DNA from: Lethocerus indicus
Lineage: Eukaryota > Arthropoda > Insecta > Hemiptera > Belostomatidae
Direction: 5' to 3'
Length of the DNA stretch: 64,000 bases
Assembly (NCBI GenBank): GCA_019843655.1
Contig: JACDQD010000006.1
Coordinates: forward strand, 28,448,022 to 28,512,021
In this document: piece by piece, positions 10,163 through 20,260 of the stretch
Numbering within the stretch: the first letter of the stretch is position 1
Layout: each line of letters begins with the position of its first letter
Translations under genes and position numbers: made by a program
The notes under the pieces: model-generated
What the model saw: the letters and a program-made list of their open reading frames with translations, nothing else
Databases searched by the model: none
Told to the model about the DNA's origin: nothing

Positions 10163-10246
10163 GAAACAACGGCCCGGCTCCTCTTCATGGCTGTCAGATG
10201 GGTCAGATGTCTGGCTCCATTTCAGACTCTATCCAAAAGAGACCAA
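10163..10246 (+). CDS. dsf: NR2E-type nuclear receptor (dissatisfaction-like), ligand-binding-domain helix 3 exon
   Basis: Twenty-eight open codons between a cag acceptor and a gtgagt donor read ETTARLLFMAVRWVRCLAPF then QTLSKRDQ. This is the helix 3 to helix 4 signature of NR2E receptors. From memory, Drosophila dissatisfaction has nearly the same string, with KNDQ where this has KRDQ; TLX/tailless is more distant. Both exon ends are phase 0, matching the neighbours. In a nuclear receptor this part forms one wall of the ligand pocket and the cofactor groove. If the donor is not used, the frame stays open for about 138 more codons through the adjoining minisatellite to 10660. The 3' half of this exon and its donor are duplicated at 10927. 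Confidence 0.9.
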
Positions 10247-10339
10247 GTGAGTATATATTTTCTGTTGCGTGAAAATTGTTTTTTCCCATTTTCCCCAACG
10301 CCCCGGCACTGGGCAATTCCAGAAGACTGTGCGGTTTTA

Positions 10340-10926
10340 AGGCGCAGAAATGGGGTTTTTAGGTTGAAAAATGCGGTTTTTAGGCCCGATATTGCTGTTT
10401 TTGGACTCACAATTGGCCCGAAAATTCTGTTTTTGGACGCAAAATTGGCCCAAAAATACGGTTTTTGGACGCAAAATTGGCCCAAAAATACGGTTTTTGG
10501 ACGCAAAATTGGCCCAAAAATGCTGTTTTTGGACGCAAAATTGGCCCAAAAATACTGTTTTTGGACGCAAAATTGGCCCAAAAATACGGTTTTTGGACGC
10601 AAAATTGGCCCAAAAATGCTGTTTTTGGACGCAAAATTGGCCCAAAAATACTGTTTTTGACGTAAAATTGGCCCAAAATACGGTTTTGGACGCAAAATTG
10701 GCCCAAAATACTGTTTTGGACGCAAAATTGGCCCAAAAATACGGTTTTTGGTGGACGCAAAATTGGCCCAAAAATACGGTTTTTGGACGCAAAATTGGCC
10801 CAAAAATACGGTTTTTGGACGCAAAATTGGCCCAAAAATACTGTTTTTGGACGCAAAATTGGCCCAAAAATTCTGTTTTTGGACGCAAAATTGGCTCAAA
10901 AATTCTGTTTTTGGACGCATTCCGTT
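10340..10926 (+). repeat. SatA minisatellite, 32-bp unit, about 17 copies
   Basis: A 32-bp unit with core 'ggacgcaaaattggcccaaa' is repeated head to tail. Units differ mainly at one position (tacgg or tgctg or tactg) and in A or T run length. Because 32 is not a multiple of three, a stop-free unit gives long open frames on both strands (up to 243 codons); these are artefacts. It lies 94 bp inside the intron after the helix 3 exon and is bounded by duplicated host sequence. Confidence 0.95.
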
Positions 10927-11054
10927 TGGGTCAGATGTCTGGCTCCCTTTCAAACTCTATCCAAAAGTGACCAAGTGAGTATATATTTTCTGATGCGTGA
11001 AACTTTCTTTTCCCATTTTCCCAACGCCCCGGCACTGGGCAATTCCAGAAGACT
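10927..11054 (+). pseudogene. Duplicated 3' half of the dsf helix 3 exon with intact donor
   Basis: This 128-bp stretch matches 10198-10328: it has the codons for VRCLAPFQTLSKSDQ, the gtgagt donor (10975), 'atatattttctg', and the following intron text to 'gggcaattccagaagact'. Its upstream part is minisatellite, so it has no acceptor and cannot act as a normal exon. The one residue difference (R to S before DQ) and several silent or intronic changes show it is not an assembly echo of the first copy. It could still compete as a donor site. Confidence 0.85.
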
Positions 11055-11243
11055 AAGATTTCCCGAGCAAAGGGAAAAGACTCTACTGAGGATGGAGTAT
11101 ACAATGGCATTTTCGTGCCGAGTTTTTCTCGGTGATAAATGCTGTTTATCGAACTAGAATCAAAGTCTGTGCTTGTATTTAGAGTGCCGATAATATCGAT
11201 TAAAAAATAGTCGGTATTCTAATTTTCCCCATCCCGTTTACAG

Positions 11244-11484
11244 TTGCTGCTCCTGCAGGAGTCGTGGAAGGAATTGTTCCTGCTCCACTTGGCCCAGTGG
11301 TCGATCCCGTGGGACCTGTCGACAGTGCTCGGAGGGCCCAAGGCGAGGGAGAGGCTGCCACAGGACGACCCGGTCGTACCCCTGGAGATCAACACTATAC
11401 AGGAGATATTGGCCAGGTTCAGACAGCTTTCGCCCGACGGCAGCGAGTGCGGCTGCATGAAAGCCGTCATACTCTTCACTCCGG
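11244..11484 (+). CDS. dsf: NR2E-type nuclear receptor (dissatisfaction-like), central ligand-binding-domain exon
   Basis: An acceptor (atcccgtttacag) opens 80 codons plus one base, ending at gtagat. The product contains LLLLQESWKELFLLHLAQWS, then an acidic/proline loop (LPQDDPVVPLE), then INTIQEILARFRQLSPDGSE and CGCMKAVILFTP. QESWKELFLL..AQW is the conserved helix 4/5 signature of NR2E receptors, and FRQL..D..E..C.KA is the helix 7/8 region. The exon begins in phase 0 after ...KRDQ and ends in phase 1, leaving a G that joins AG of the next exon to make glutamate in TPETPGL. It is GC-rich compared with surrounding repeats and has no internal defects. Confidence 0.93.
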
Positions 11485-11697
11485 GTAGATATCATTTTTT
11501 TTTTTTATCAATTTCTTCGTCGTCTCTCTGTCAGGTGTCGTCGTCACAATTAATACGGGCATTGAAAGCATCCATCGCCCATAAAACTAATGTAATGTTC
11601 GCGGTGACAAATCCTCGCGGCACAATCGGTCCATTCAATATTTTCATCTAACCGAACAATTTCAAAGAATGCGACGTAATATCTATCGCTATCTCGG

Positions 11698-11930
11698 GCT
11701 TAAACAGACAATTTGGACTCTTAAAGGCCATTACTAAAACGGGCATCGGAATTGACCTCAAGACAATATACAAAGCGATATTTAAACCGTATAGAGCTTG
11801 TGGGGTTCCACCAGGAGACATCCAACATCCAGATCGAAAGTCCTTCGAACCATCCTCAATGCTCCCCCTGGGTATGTTTCTAACCAGACCATGACCTCAA
11901 CATACCCCGACAGTCGACCAAGTTCCCGAA
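11698..11930 (+). mobile_element. Jockey-like retrotransposon fragment in the last dsf intron
   Basis: Reads LKTIYKAIFKPYRACG in one frame and then, after a frameshift, RSKVLRTILNAPPGYVSNQ, which is the tail following the reverse-transcriptase core of jockey-clade elements. No intact domain remains. It has the same family and strand as 655-850. It sits within the 553-bp intron between the two last dsf exons and ends about 100 bp before the acceptor. Confidence 0.65.
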
Positions 11931-12037
11931 GTTCCACTCCCGCCCTTCTCCTCATCCCAATCCACCCATTTCAGTGCCCGTTTCCTCTCTCGGACTTTAC
12001 TTATAACTGTAAAGTTTGACGTTCAAAATCTTTCCAG

Positions 12038-12291
12038 AGACTCCAGGGCTGGTGGACGTCCAACCGGTTGAAATGCTCCAGGACCAGGCCCAGTGCATAC
12101 TCGGCGACTACGTGAGGGGGAGATATCCGAGACAGCCGACGAGGTTCGGCCGCCTCCTGCTGATGCTGCCCAGTCTCAGGTCGGTCAGGCAGGCGACCGT
12201 CGAGAGGCTGTTCTTCAGGGAGACGATCGGCGATATACCGATACAGCGCCTGCTCGGCGACATGTACTCCATGGAGAAGGCCTACAACTGA
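12038..12291 (+). CDS. dsf: NR2E-type nuclear receptor (dissatisfaction-like), last coding exon with AF-2 region
   Basis: After 'aaatctttccag' the exon completes GAG and reads TPGLVDVQPVEMLQDQAQCI, then LGDYVRGRYPRQPTRFGRLL, then LMLPSLRSVRQATVERLFF and RETIGDIPIQRLLGDMY, ending SMEKAYN and TGA (12289-12291). DVQPVEMLQDQAQ and RYP.Q.TRFG.LLL.LPSLR are helix 9/10 signatures, and FF.ETIG..PI.RLL.DMY is the NR2E helix 11/12 region that holds the activation/co-repressor surface. The wording is closest to insect dissatisfaction as I recall it. Tailless (NR2E1) shares RFG.LLL.LP.LR and TIG..PI.RLL.DMY but differs elsewhere. The four exons together give about 222 residues, a complete ligand-binding domain. 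Confidence 0.93.
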
Positions 12292-12355
12292 GCCGAAAGC
12301 CCCCGTATTCTCCACGGGGCCGATTGCCGACCGTCCCCCTGGAAGATCGCTGGAA

Positions 12356-12468
12356 AACGGAACTATTTCCAGGACTCTGCGCCTCCAGTTTGAGGCAACA
12401 CCGATCGATGCCGATGTGAGCCCACTTTTCAACTGCACCCGTACGCACAGCCTGGACTATTAAAGGCG
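12356..12468 (+). repeat. Host-sequence duplication, left copy, bracketing the second minisatellite
   Basis: Contains 'ggactctgcgcctccagttt', gaggcaac, then 'caactgcacccgtacgcaca' and cctggactatt. The same string, with modest changes and small insertions, reappears at 13270-13389 after the minisatellite. Located 65 bp after the dsf stop codon, probably 3' UTR or just beyond. Confidence 0.75.
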
Positions 12469-13255
12469 GTTTTCAGACGCAGAATTGACACGAAAATGCG
12501 ATTTTCAGGCCCGAAAAAAATGGGGTTTTCAGGCGCAAAATCGGCCCAAAAGTGCTGTTTGTGGACGCAAAATTGGCCCGAAATGCTGTTTTTGGACGCA
12601 AAATTGGCCCAAAAACAGGGTTTCCAGGCGCAAAATCGGCCCAAAAGTGCGGTTTTAAGCCACAGAAATGGAGTTTTTAGGTTTAAAAATGCGGTTTTAG
12701 GCCCGAAAATACTGTTTTAGGACGCAAAATGGGCCCAATAATTCTGTTTTTGGACGCAAAATTGGCCCAAAAATTCTGTTTTTGGACGCAAAATTGGCCC
12801 AAGAATGCTGTTTTAGGACGCAAAATTGGCCCAAAAATGCTGTTTTTGGAAGCAAAATTGGCCCAAAAATAGGGTTTTCGGCAAAAACGGCCCCAAAAGT
12901 GCGGTTTAAGGCACAGAAATGCGGTTTTAGTTCGAAAATGCGGTTTTAGGCCCGAAAATACTGTTTTAGGACGCAAAACGGGCCCAAGAAATGTTGTTTT
13001 TAGGACGCAAAATTGGCCCAAAATTCTGTTTTGGACGCAAAATTGGCCCAAAAATTTTCGGGCGCAAAATTAGACAAAAGTGCGGTTTAAGGCACAGAAA
13101 TGTTTTTGAAAATGAGGCGCAAAATTGCCCAAAAATTCTGTTTTTGGACGCAAAATTGCCCCAAAAATTCTGTTTTTGGACGCAAAATTGCCCCAAAAAT
13201 TCTGTTTTTGGACGCAAAATTGGTTTTCGGGCGTAAAATTAGGCAAAATGTCTAC
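12469..13255 (+). repeat. SatA-family minisatellite, second array
   Basis: Units share the core 'ggacgcaaaattggcccaaa' with the 10340 array but are mixed with longer variants (ggttttaaggcacagaaatg; ttcaggcgcaaaatcggccc). The array is less regular and probably older or composed of two unit types. Open frames here, such as 12683-13051 on the minus strand, are repeat artefacts. Confidence 0.9.
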
Positions 13256-13269
13256 ACATCGATCTGAAA

Positions 13270-13389
13270 TAATACAACTTTCTGGACTCTGCCTCCAGTT
13301 TGAGGCAGCCGCGAGGCAACCGACCTGTCGATGAGCCTTATTACCTTTTATAACTGCACCCCCAACAACAGCCCGGACTATTTAAAGAC
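13270..13389 (+). repeat. Host-sequence duplication, right copy
   Basis: Partner of 12356-12468: 'ggactctgcctccagtttga', 'taactgcacccccaacaaca' and gcccggactattt. The local order is host copy, minisatellite, host copy, the same arrangement as around 10340. Confidence 0.75.
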
Positions 13390-15015
13390 GCACAAGTGCA
13401 ACGGATGTTTTTCGCTAATCCTATCCTTGGTTAGTGTTAATTTTAAGAATTCAATTGGCCGACTTTCGAATAAGGAGGCCAGAAATACTTCAATGGGCAC
13501 GAGCCATGTCAGCCCCAATACCCTTTCTGAATAGAGAGTCGAACGATATCATTTAGAAATATTTTTAGAGACACCCGAACTACAGTACGAGGATTTTTAA
13601 ATACCTCAGATAAATTCCTATTTCATTTGGTCAGGTGTCATTTTCTATTTGTACAGTTTCTCCTGTCGGTCGATGGACTTGTTATGTGTACAGTTAATTA
13701 ATTTCATTCTTCCAATTATTCGGTTGAGTATACTCTTCGATTCATCGGAGTTTAATATTCAAAAAAAAAAAACAGAACTGTAGATGATATCCATTCTAAG
13801 CTTCGTTCTATAAATAGACAATTTAGCTGTGTATATAAGCATTCTGAAACTTTTATATTACCTTGCAAAAGGTCACCGTATATTTAGGATGTTTCGACCA
13901 CTATGTTCATTAATACAGTACAATGTTTGACTGATGATAATTTGACATATATTTAACTGTAAATATTGCTTTTTCATTTAGCCTTTTCAAAAAGCGAGGA
14001 TGAATATTGATTTTTATAATTTAGAAGAATATGGGAAGGAAAATTTAAATATCATCTAAAAACTCATGGTACAAAAATCTTCACATTATTTTGTTCTTAT
14101 ACCGGATATTTCTTATTCTATTTCTATAAGTTTTAATTAGTTACAAATATTTATTTAATCTTCTAGAGAGTATAACATAATTATTACATAAATATTAATT
14201 ATAAAAGACTATTTGATATATAGGTGAAAAAATATATATCAAATTATTGTGTTAGATGTAAAATAAATATTTTCATTAAAGATAACTCTTTAAAAGTAAT
14301 AAATATTATTTTTTTCCATTTTTTTGTAATACCAACGTACAATGAGTATATAATCTCTTTGGTTTATAAAATAATTACATGTTATAAGATAAATAATGTT
14401 ATGTATTAAAAAAAACAAAATGACAACCATTGTAAATTAATTCAATATTTATGTTCAATAATTTAATTGATTATGTTTAAGGTAGATAAATGTATTAATG
14501 CTAGATAAAGTCTGTGATAGCTTCATTAAGCACGTGAATTCTCGTTGCCATAAAGTTGTAATATAATACATTTGTAATTAGCGTTAACATCATTTACATT
14601 TTAACATAATAATTTAGATGTCATTTTCTAAATTGTACCAATGCTATTTTAGAAAGCACTATTCTATAGCAAGCTATTTGATGTTTTTCCTTAAACTTCC
14701 ACCCTTGCTTTAATAATTAAGTTATTAAATGTATATGTGTAAATAATATAATCAATAAAATATTCAATCACTGTTTTATTTATTTTGACACTTCACTGAA
14801 CCTCAAAATCCAATTTTCTTTGTATACTAGATATCAGCATATGCATATTTATTTTTTCTGAGTGCTGCAGTTAAAAATTATTAAATGTGCAATAGAACTC
14901 AACATTTATTATAAAGTAGAATATAAAAAAGAACCAATTCTATAAGAATTTAATATGTGATACTTTTTTAAAGCCAACATTACTATTACATAATTATTTT
15001 TGTGTACCAAATAAT
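13390..15015. other. AT-rich sequence downstream of dsf
   Basis: No coding region or repeat recognised. Very AT-rich from about 13740. It may include dsf 3' UTR if the transcript reads through the minisatellite, ending at the signal near 14754. Confidence 0.4.
14754..14759 (+). terminator. Possible poly(A) signal
   Basis: AATAAA in 'aatcaataaaatattcaatc', followed within 20 bp by a T-rich stretch (ctgttttatttattttg). This is the clearest candidate 3' end downstream of dsf, but such hexamers are common by chance in AT-rich DNA. Confidence 0.3.
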
Positions 15016-15019
15016 ATAA

Positions 15020-16062
15020 ACCCATTAATGGGCCGATTTTGCGCCTAAAAACTGCTTTTTTGGGCCTAAAAAACGCATTTATGGGCCGATTTTGCGCCTA
15101 AAACCCGCATTTTTGGGTCGATTTTGCGCCTAAAAACCACGTTATTGGACCGATTGTTCCCCTAAAAAACAACTATTAAGCATCAATTTTACCCCTTAAA
15201 ACACCCTTTTAATAGACAATTTTGCCGATAAAACCGCCTCTTCTGGGCCCATTTTGCATCCCAGGAACCAATATTTTTGGGCCACATTTTGATTTTTCGA
15301 AAATTATCCCCGATCGATCCCATGTTCCACCCACAAGTGTACCAAAGTGAGTTACACTTAGTATTTTTAGAAAATTTTTTATACCCTAAAATGCGATTTT
15401 AGACCCAAGATTGACCTGAAAATACGATTTTTCTCCCTAAAAGAGGGGTTTTTATACAAAAATTCGGTTTTCATGCCGAAAAATGCGGATTCCTGCCCTA
15501 AAAACGGGGTTTTTAGACGACAAATTAGCCCAAAAATGCGGTTTTTAGGCCCAAAAATGGCATTTATAAAGACAAAATTAGCCCTAATACATGGTTTTTA
15601 GGTCGAAAAATTGCATTTATGACGTAAAATTTGACCAAAAATGCGCTTTTAAGGACCCAAAATGGCATTTTTGACGGAAAATTATCCCAAAAATGCGGTT
15701 TTATTCCCCCCAAAAGGGGTTTTTAGAGGAAAAATTGGCAAAAATTGTGGCTTTTAGACACAAAAATGGCATTTTTAGACGCAAAATTGGACCAAAAACG
15801 CGGTTCTTAGGCCCAAAAATGGTATTGTTAGACGCAAAATTAGCCCAAAAATGCGGTTTTTAGGACCAAAAATTGCAATTTTTGACGCAAAATTAGCTCA
15901 AAAACAGGATTTTCAGGCAGAAAAATGGAATTGTAAGACATAAAATTAGCCAAAAAATGTATTATTTAGGACCAAAAAAGGAGATTTCTATTGAAAAATT
16001 GACACAAAAATGGGTTTTTTTCTCCAAAAAAGGGGTTTTTAGACTCAAAATTGGCCCAAAAA
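15020..16062 (+). repeat. Diverged SatA-like array
   Basis: Degenerate units with the phrase 'aaaatgcggtttttaggccc' and 'gacgcaaaattggcccaaaa'. Orientation switches: the first 250 bp read as the complement (gggccgattttgcgcctaaa). Around 15293-15370 a single diverged SatB monomer is embedded. No gene. Confidence 0.8.
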
Positions 16063-19000
16063 TGAGGTTTTTCGAAAATTTTTCTCTGATCGAACCCATA
16101 TTCCACCCACAAGTGTCCCAAACTGAGTTACACTTGCACCTGAAACGGCGGGTCGGAAATCGAAAATTTAGGTTTTTCGAAAATTTTCTCAGATCGGTCC
16201 CATATTCCACCCACAAGTGTACCAAAGTGAGTTAAACTTGCCCCTAAAATGGCGGGTTGAAAATCGAAAATTTAGGTTTTTCGAAAATTTTCTCAGATCG
16301 GTCCCATATTCCACCCACAAGTGTCCCAAAGTGAGTTAAACTTGCCCCTAAAATGGCGGGTTGAAAATCGAAAATTTAGGTTTTTCGAAAATTTTCTCAG
16401 ATCGGTCCCATATTCCACCCACAAGTGTCCCAAAGTGAGTTAAACTTGCCCCTAAAATGGCGGGTTGAAAATCGAAAATTTAGGTTTTTCGAAAATTTTC
16501 TCAGATCGGTCCCATATTCCACCCACAAGTGTCCCAAAGTGAGTTAAACTTGCCCCTAAAATGGCGGGTTGAAAATCGAAAATTTAGGTTTTCGAAAATT
16601 TTCTCAGATCGGTCCCATATTCCACCCACAAGTGTCCCAAAGTGAGTTAAACTTGCCCCTAAAATGGCGGGTTGAAAATCGAAAATTTAGGTTTTTCGAA
16701 AATTTTCTCAGATCGGTCCCATATTCCACCCACAAGTGTCCCAAAGTGAGTTAAACTTGCCCCTAAAATGGCGGGTTGAAAATCGAAAATTTAGGTTTTT
16801 CGAAAATTTTCTCAGATCGGTCCCATATTCCACCCACAAGTGTCCCAAAGTGAGTTAAACTTGCCCCTGAAATGGCGGGTTGAAAATCGAAAATTTAGGT
16901 TTTTCGAAAATTTTCTCAGATCGATCCCATATTCCACCCACAAGTGTCCCAAAGTGAGTTAACTTGCCCCCCTGAAATAGGCGGGTCGGAAATCGAAAAT
17001 TTAGGTTTTTTTTCGATCGATCCCAATTCCACCCCAAGTTCTCAGGGTTGAAAATCGAAAATTTAGGTTTTTCGAAAATTTTCTCAGATCGGTCCCATAT
17101 TCCACCCACAAGTGTCCCAAAGTGAGTTAAACTTGCCCCTAAAATGGCGGGTTGAAAATCGAAAATTTAGGTTTTTCGAAAATTTTCTCAGATCGGTCCC
17201 ATATTCCACCCACAAGTGTCCCAAAGTGAGTTAAACTTGCCCCTGAAATGGCGGGTTGAAAATCGAAAATTTAGGTTTTCGAAAATTTTCTCAGATCGGT
17301 CCCATATTCCACCCACAAGTGTCCCAAAGTGAGTTAACTTGCCCCTGAAATGGCGGGTTGAAAATCGAAAATTTAGGTTTTTCGAAAATTTTCTCAGATC
17401 GGTCCCATATTCCACCCACAAGTGTCCCAAAGTGAGTTAAACTTGCCCCTGAAATGGCGGGTTGAAAATCGAAAATTTAGGTTTTTCGAAAATTTTCTCA
17501 GATCGGTCCCATATTCCACCCACAAGTGTCCCAAAGTGAGTTACACTTGCCCCTAAAATGGCGGGTTGAAAATCGAAAATTTAGGTTTTTCGAAAATTTT
17601 CTCAGATCGATCCCATATTCCACCCACAAGTGTCCCAAAGTGAGTTAACTTGCCCCTAAATGGCGGGTTGATGGCGAAAATTTTCTCAGGTTATTCCACC
17701 CACAAGAAAATCGAAAATTTAGGTTTTTCGAAAATTTTCTCAGATCGGTCCCATATTCCACCCACAAGTGTCCCAAAGTGAGTTAAACTTGACCCTGAAA
17801 TGGCGGGTTGAAAATCGAAAATTTAGGTTTTTCGAAAATTTTCTCAGATCGGTCCCATATTCCACCCACAAGTGTCCCAAAGTGAGTTAAACTTGCCCCT
17901 AAAATGGCGGGTTGAAAATCGAAAATTTAGGTTTTTCGAAAATTTTCTCAGATCGGTCCCATATTCCACCCACAAGTGTCCCAATGTGAGTTACACTTGC
18001 CCCTGAAATGGCGGGTTGAAAATCGAAAATTTAGGTTTTTCGAAAATTTTCTCAGATCGATCCCATATTCCACCCACAAGTGTCCCAAAGTGAGTTACAC
18101 TTGCCCCTAAAATGGCGGGTTGAAAATCGAAAATTTAGGTTTTTCGAAAATTTTCTCAGATCGATCCCATATTCCACCCACAAGTGTCCCAAAGTGAGTT
18201 AAACTTGCCCCTGAAATGGCGGGTTGAAAATCGAAAATTTAGGTTTTTCGAAAATTTTCTCAGATCGATCCCATATTCCACCCACAAGTGTCCCAAAGTG
18301 AGTTACACTTGCCCCTAAAATGGCGGGTTGAAAATCGAAAATTTAGGTTTTTCGAAAATTTTCTCAGATCGATCCCATATTCCACCCACAAGTGTCCCAA
18401 AGTGAGTTACACTTGCCCCTAAAATGGCGGGTTGAAAATCGAAAATTTAGGTTTTTCGAAAATTTTCTCAGATCGATCCCATATTCCACCCACAAGTGTC
18501 CCAAAGTGAGTTACACTTGCCCCTGAAATGGCGGGTTGAAAATCGAAAATTTAGGTTTTTCGAAAATTTTCTCAGATCGGTCCCATATTCCACCCACAAG
18601 TGTCCCAAAGTGAGTTACACTTGCCCCTGAAATGGCGGGTTGAAAATCGAAAATTTAGGTTTTTCGAAAATTTTCTCAGATCGGTCCCATATTCCACCCA
18701 CAAGTGTCCCAAAGTGAGTTAAACTTGCCCTAAAATGGCGGGTTGAAAATCGAAAATTTAGGTTTTCGAAAATTTTCTCAGATCGGTCCCATATTCCACC
18801 CACAAGTGTCCCAAAGTGAGTTACACTTGCCCCGGGTGAAATGGCGAAAATTTTCTCAGGTCCCATATTCCACCCACAAGTGTCCCAAAATCGAAAATTT
18901 AGGTTTTCGAAAATTTTCTCAGATCGGTCCCATATTCCACCCACAAGTGTCCCAAAGTGAGTTAAAGCGTGCCCCTAAAATGAGAGGGTTGAAAATCGAA

Positions 19001-20260
19001 AATTTAGGTTTTTCGAAAATTTTCTCAGATCGGTCCCATATTCCACCCACAAGTGTCCCAAAGTGAGTTACACTTGCCCCTAAAATGGCGGGTTGAAAAT
19101 CGAAAATTTAGGTTTTTCGAAAATTTTCTCAGATCGGTCCCATATTCCACCCACAAGTGTCCCAAAGTGAGTTACAACTTGCCCTGAAATGGCGGGTTGA
19201 AAATCGAAAATTTAGGTTTTCGAAAATTTTCTCAGATCGGTCCCATATTCCACCCACAAGTGTCCCAAAGTGAGTTAAACTTGCCCCTAAAATGGCGGGT
19301 TGAAAATCGAAAATTTAGGTTTTTCGAAAATTTTCTCAGATCGATCCCATATTCCACCCACAAGTGTCCCAAAGTGAGTTAAACTTGCCCCTGAAATGGC
19401 GGGTTGAAAATCGAAAATTTAGGTTTTTCGAAAATTTTCTCAGATCGATCCCATATTCCACCCACAAGTGTCCCAAAGTGAGTTACACTTGCCCCTAAAA
19501 TGGCGGGTTGAAAATCGAAAATTTAGGTTTTTCGAAAATTTTCTCAGATCGGTCCCATATTCCACCCACAAGTGTCCCAAAGTGAGTTACACTTGCCCCT
19601 AAAATGGCGGGTCGGAAATCGAAAATTTAGGTTTTTCGAAAATTTTCTCAGATCGGTCCCATATTCCACCCACAAGTGTCCCAAAGTGAGTTACACTTGC
19701 CCCCCCCTAAAATGGCGGGTTGAAAATCGAAAATTTAGGTTTTTCGAAAATTTTCTCAGATCGGTCCCATATTCCACCCACAAGTGTCCCAAAGTGAGTT
19801 ACACTTGCCCCTGAAATGGCGGGTCGAAAATCGAAAATTTAGGTTTTTCGAAAATTTTCTCAGATCGGTCCCATATTCCACCCACAAGTGTCCCAAAGTG
19901 AGTTACACTTGCCCCTGAAATGGCGGGTCGAAAATCGAAAATTTAGGTTTTCGAAAATTTTCAGATCGGTCCCATATTCCACCCACAAGTGTCCCAAAGT
20001 GAGTTGCAACTTTTGCTCCCTAAAATTGGCGGGTTGAAAATCGAAAATTTAGGTTTTTCGAAAATTTTCTCAGATCGGTCCCATATTCCACCCACAAGTG
20101 TCCCAAAGTGAGTTACACTTGCCCTAAAACGGCGGGTCGAAAATCGAAAATTTAGGTTTTCGAAAATTTTCTCAGATCGGTCCCATATTCCACCCACAAG
20201 TGTCCCAAAGTGAGTTACACTTGCCCTAAAATGGCGGGTCGAAAATCGAAAATTTAGGTT
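16063..20260 (+). repeat. SatB array, 104-bp unit, about 40 copies
   Basis: The unit contains 'tcgaaaattttctcagatcg', 'gtcccatattccacccacaa', 'gtgtcccaaagtgagttaaa' and 'cttgcccctaaaatggcggg'. The period measured between successive 'tttttcgaaa' at 16381 and 16485 is 104 bp. Most units are of the aaatggcgggttga type. A few are truncated or scrambled (16980-17045, 17655-17710, 18830-18900). Small open frames reading THFGTLVGGIWDRSEKIF and the like are repeat artefacts. Confidence 0.97.

Noticed and set aside
10222..10970. Long open frames on both strands (up to 243 codons) across the SatA array
   Set aside because: The unit is 32 bp and stop-free, so any frame stays open and cycles through all three readings. 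There is no start context, domain or composition of a real protein.
16063..20260. Regular short repeats resembling a CRISPR array
   Set aside because: The whole 104-bp unit is repeated with no unique spacers, in a eukaryotic intron or intergenic context.
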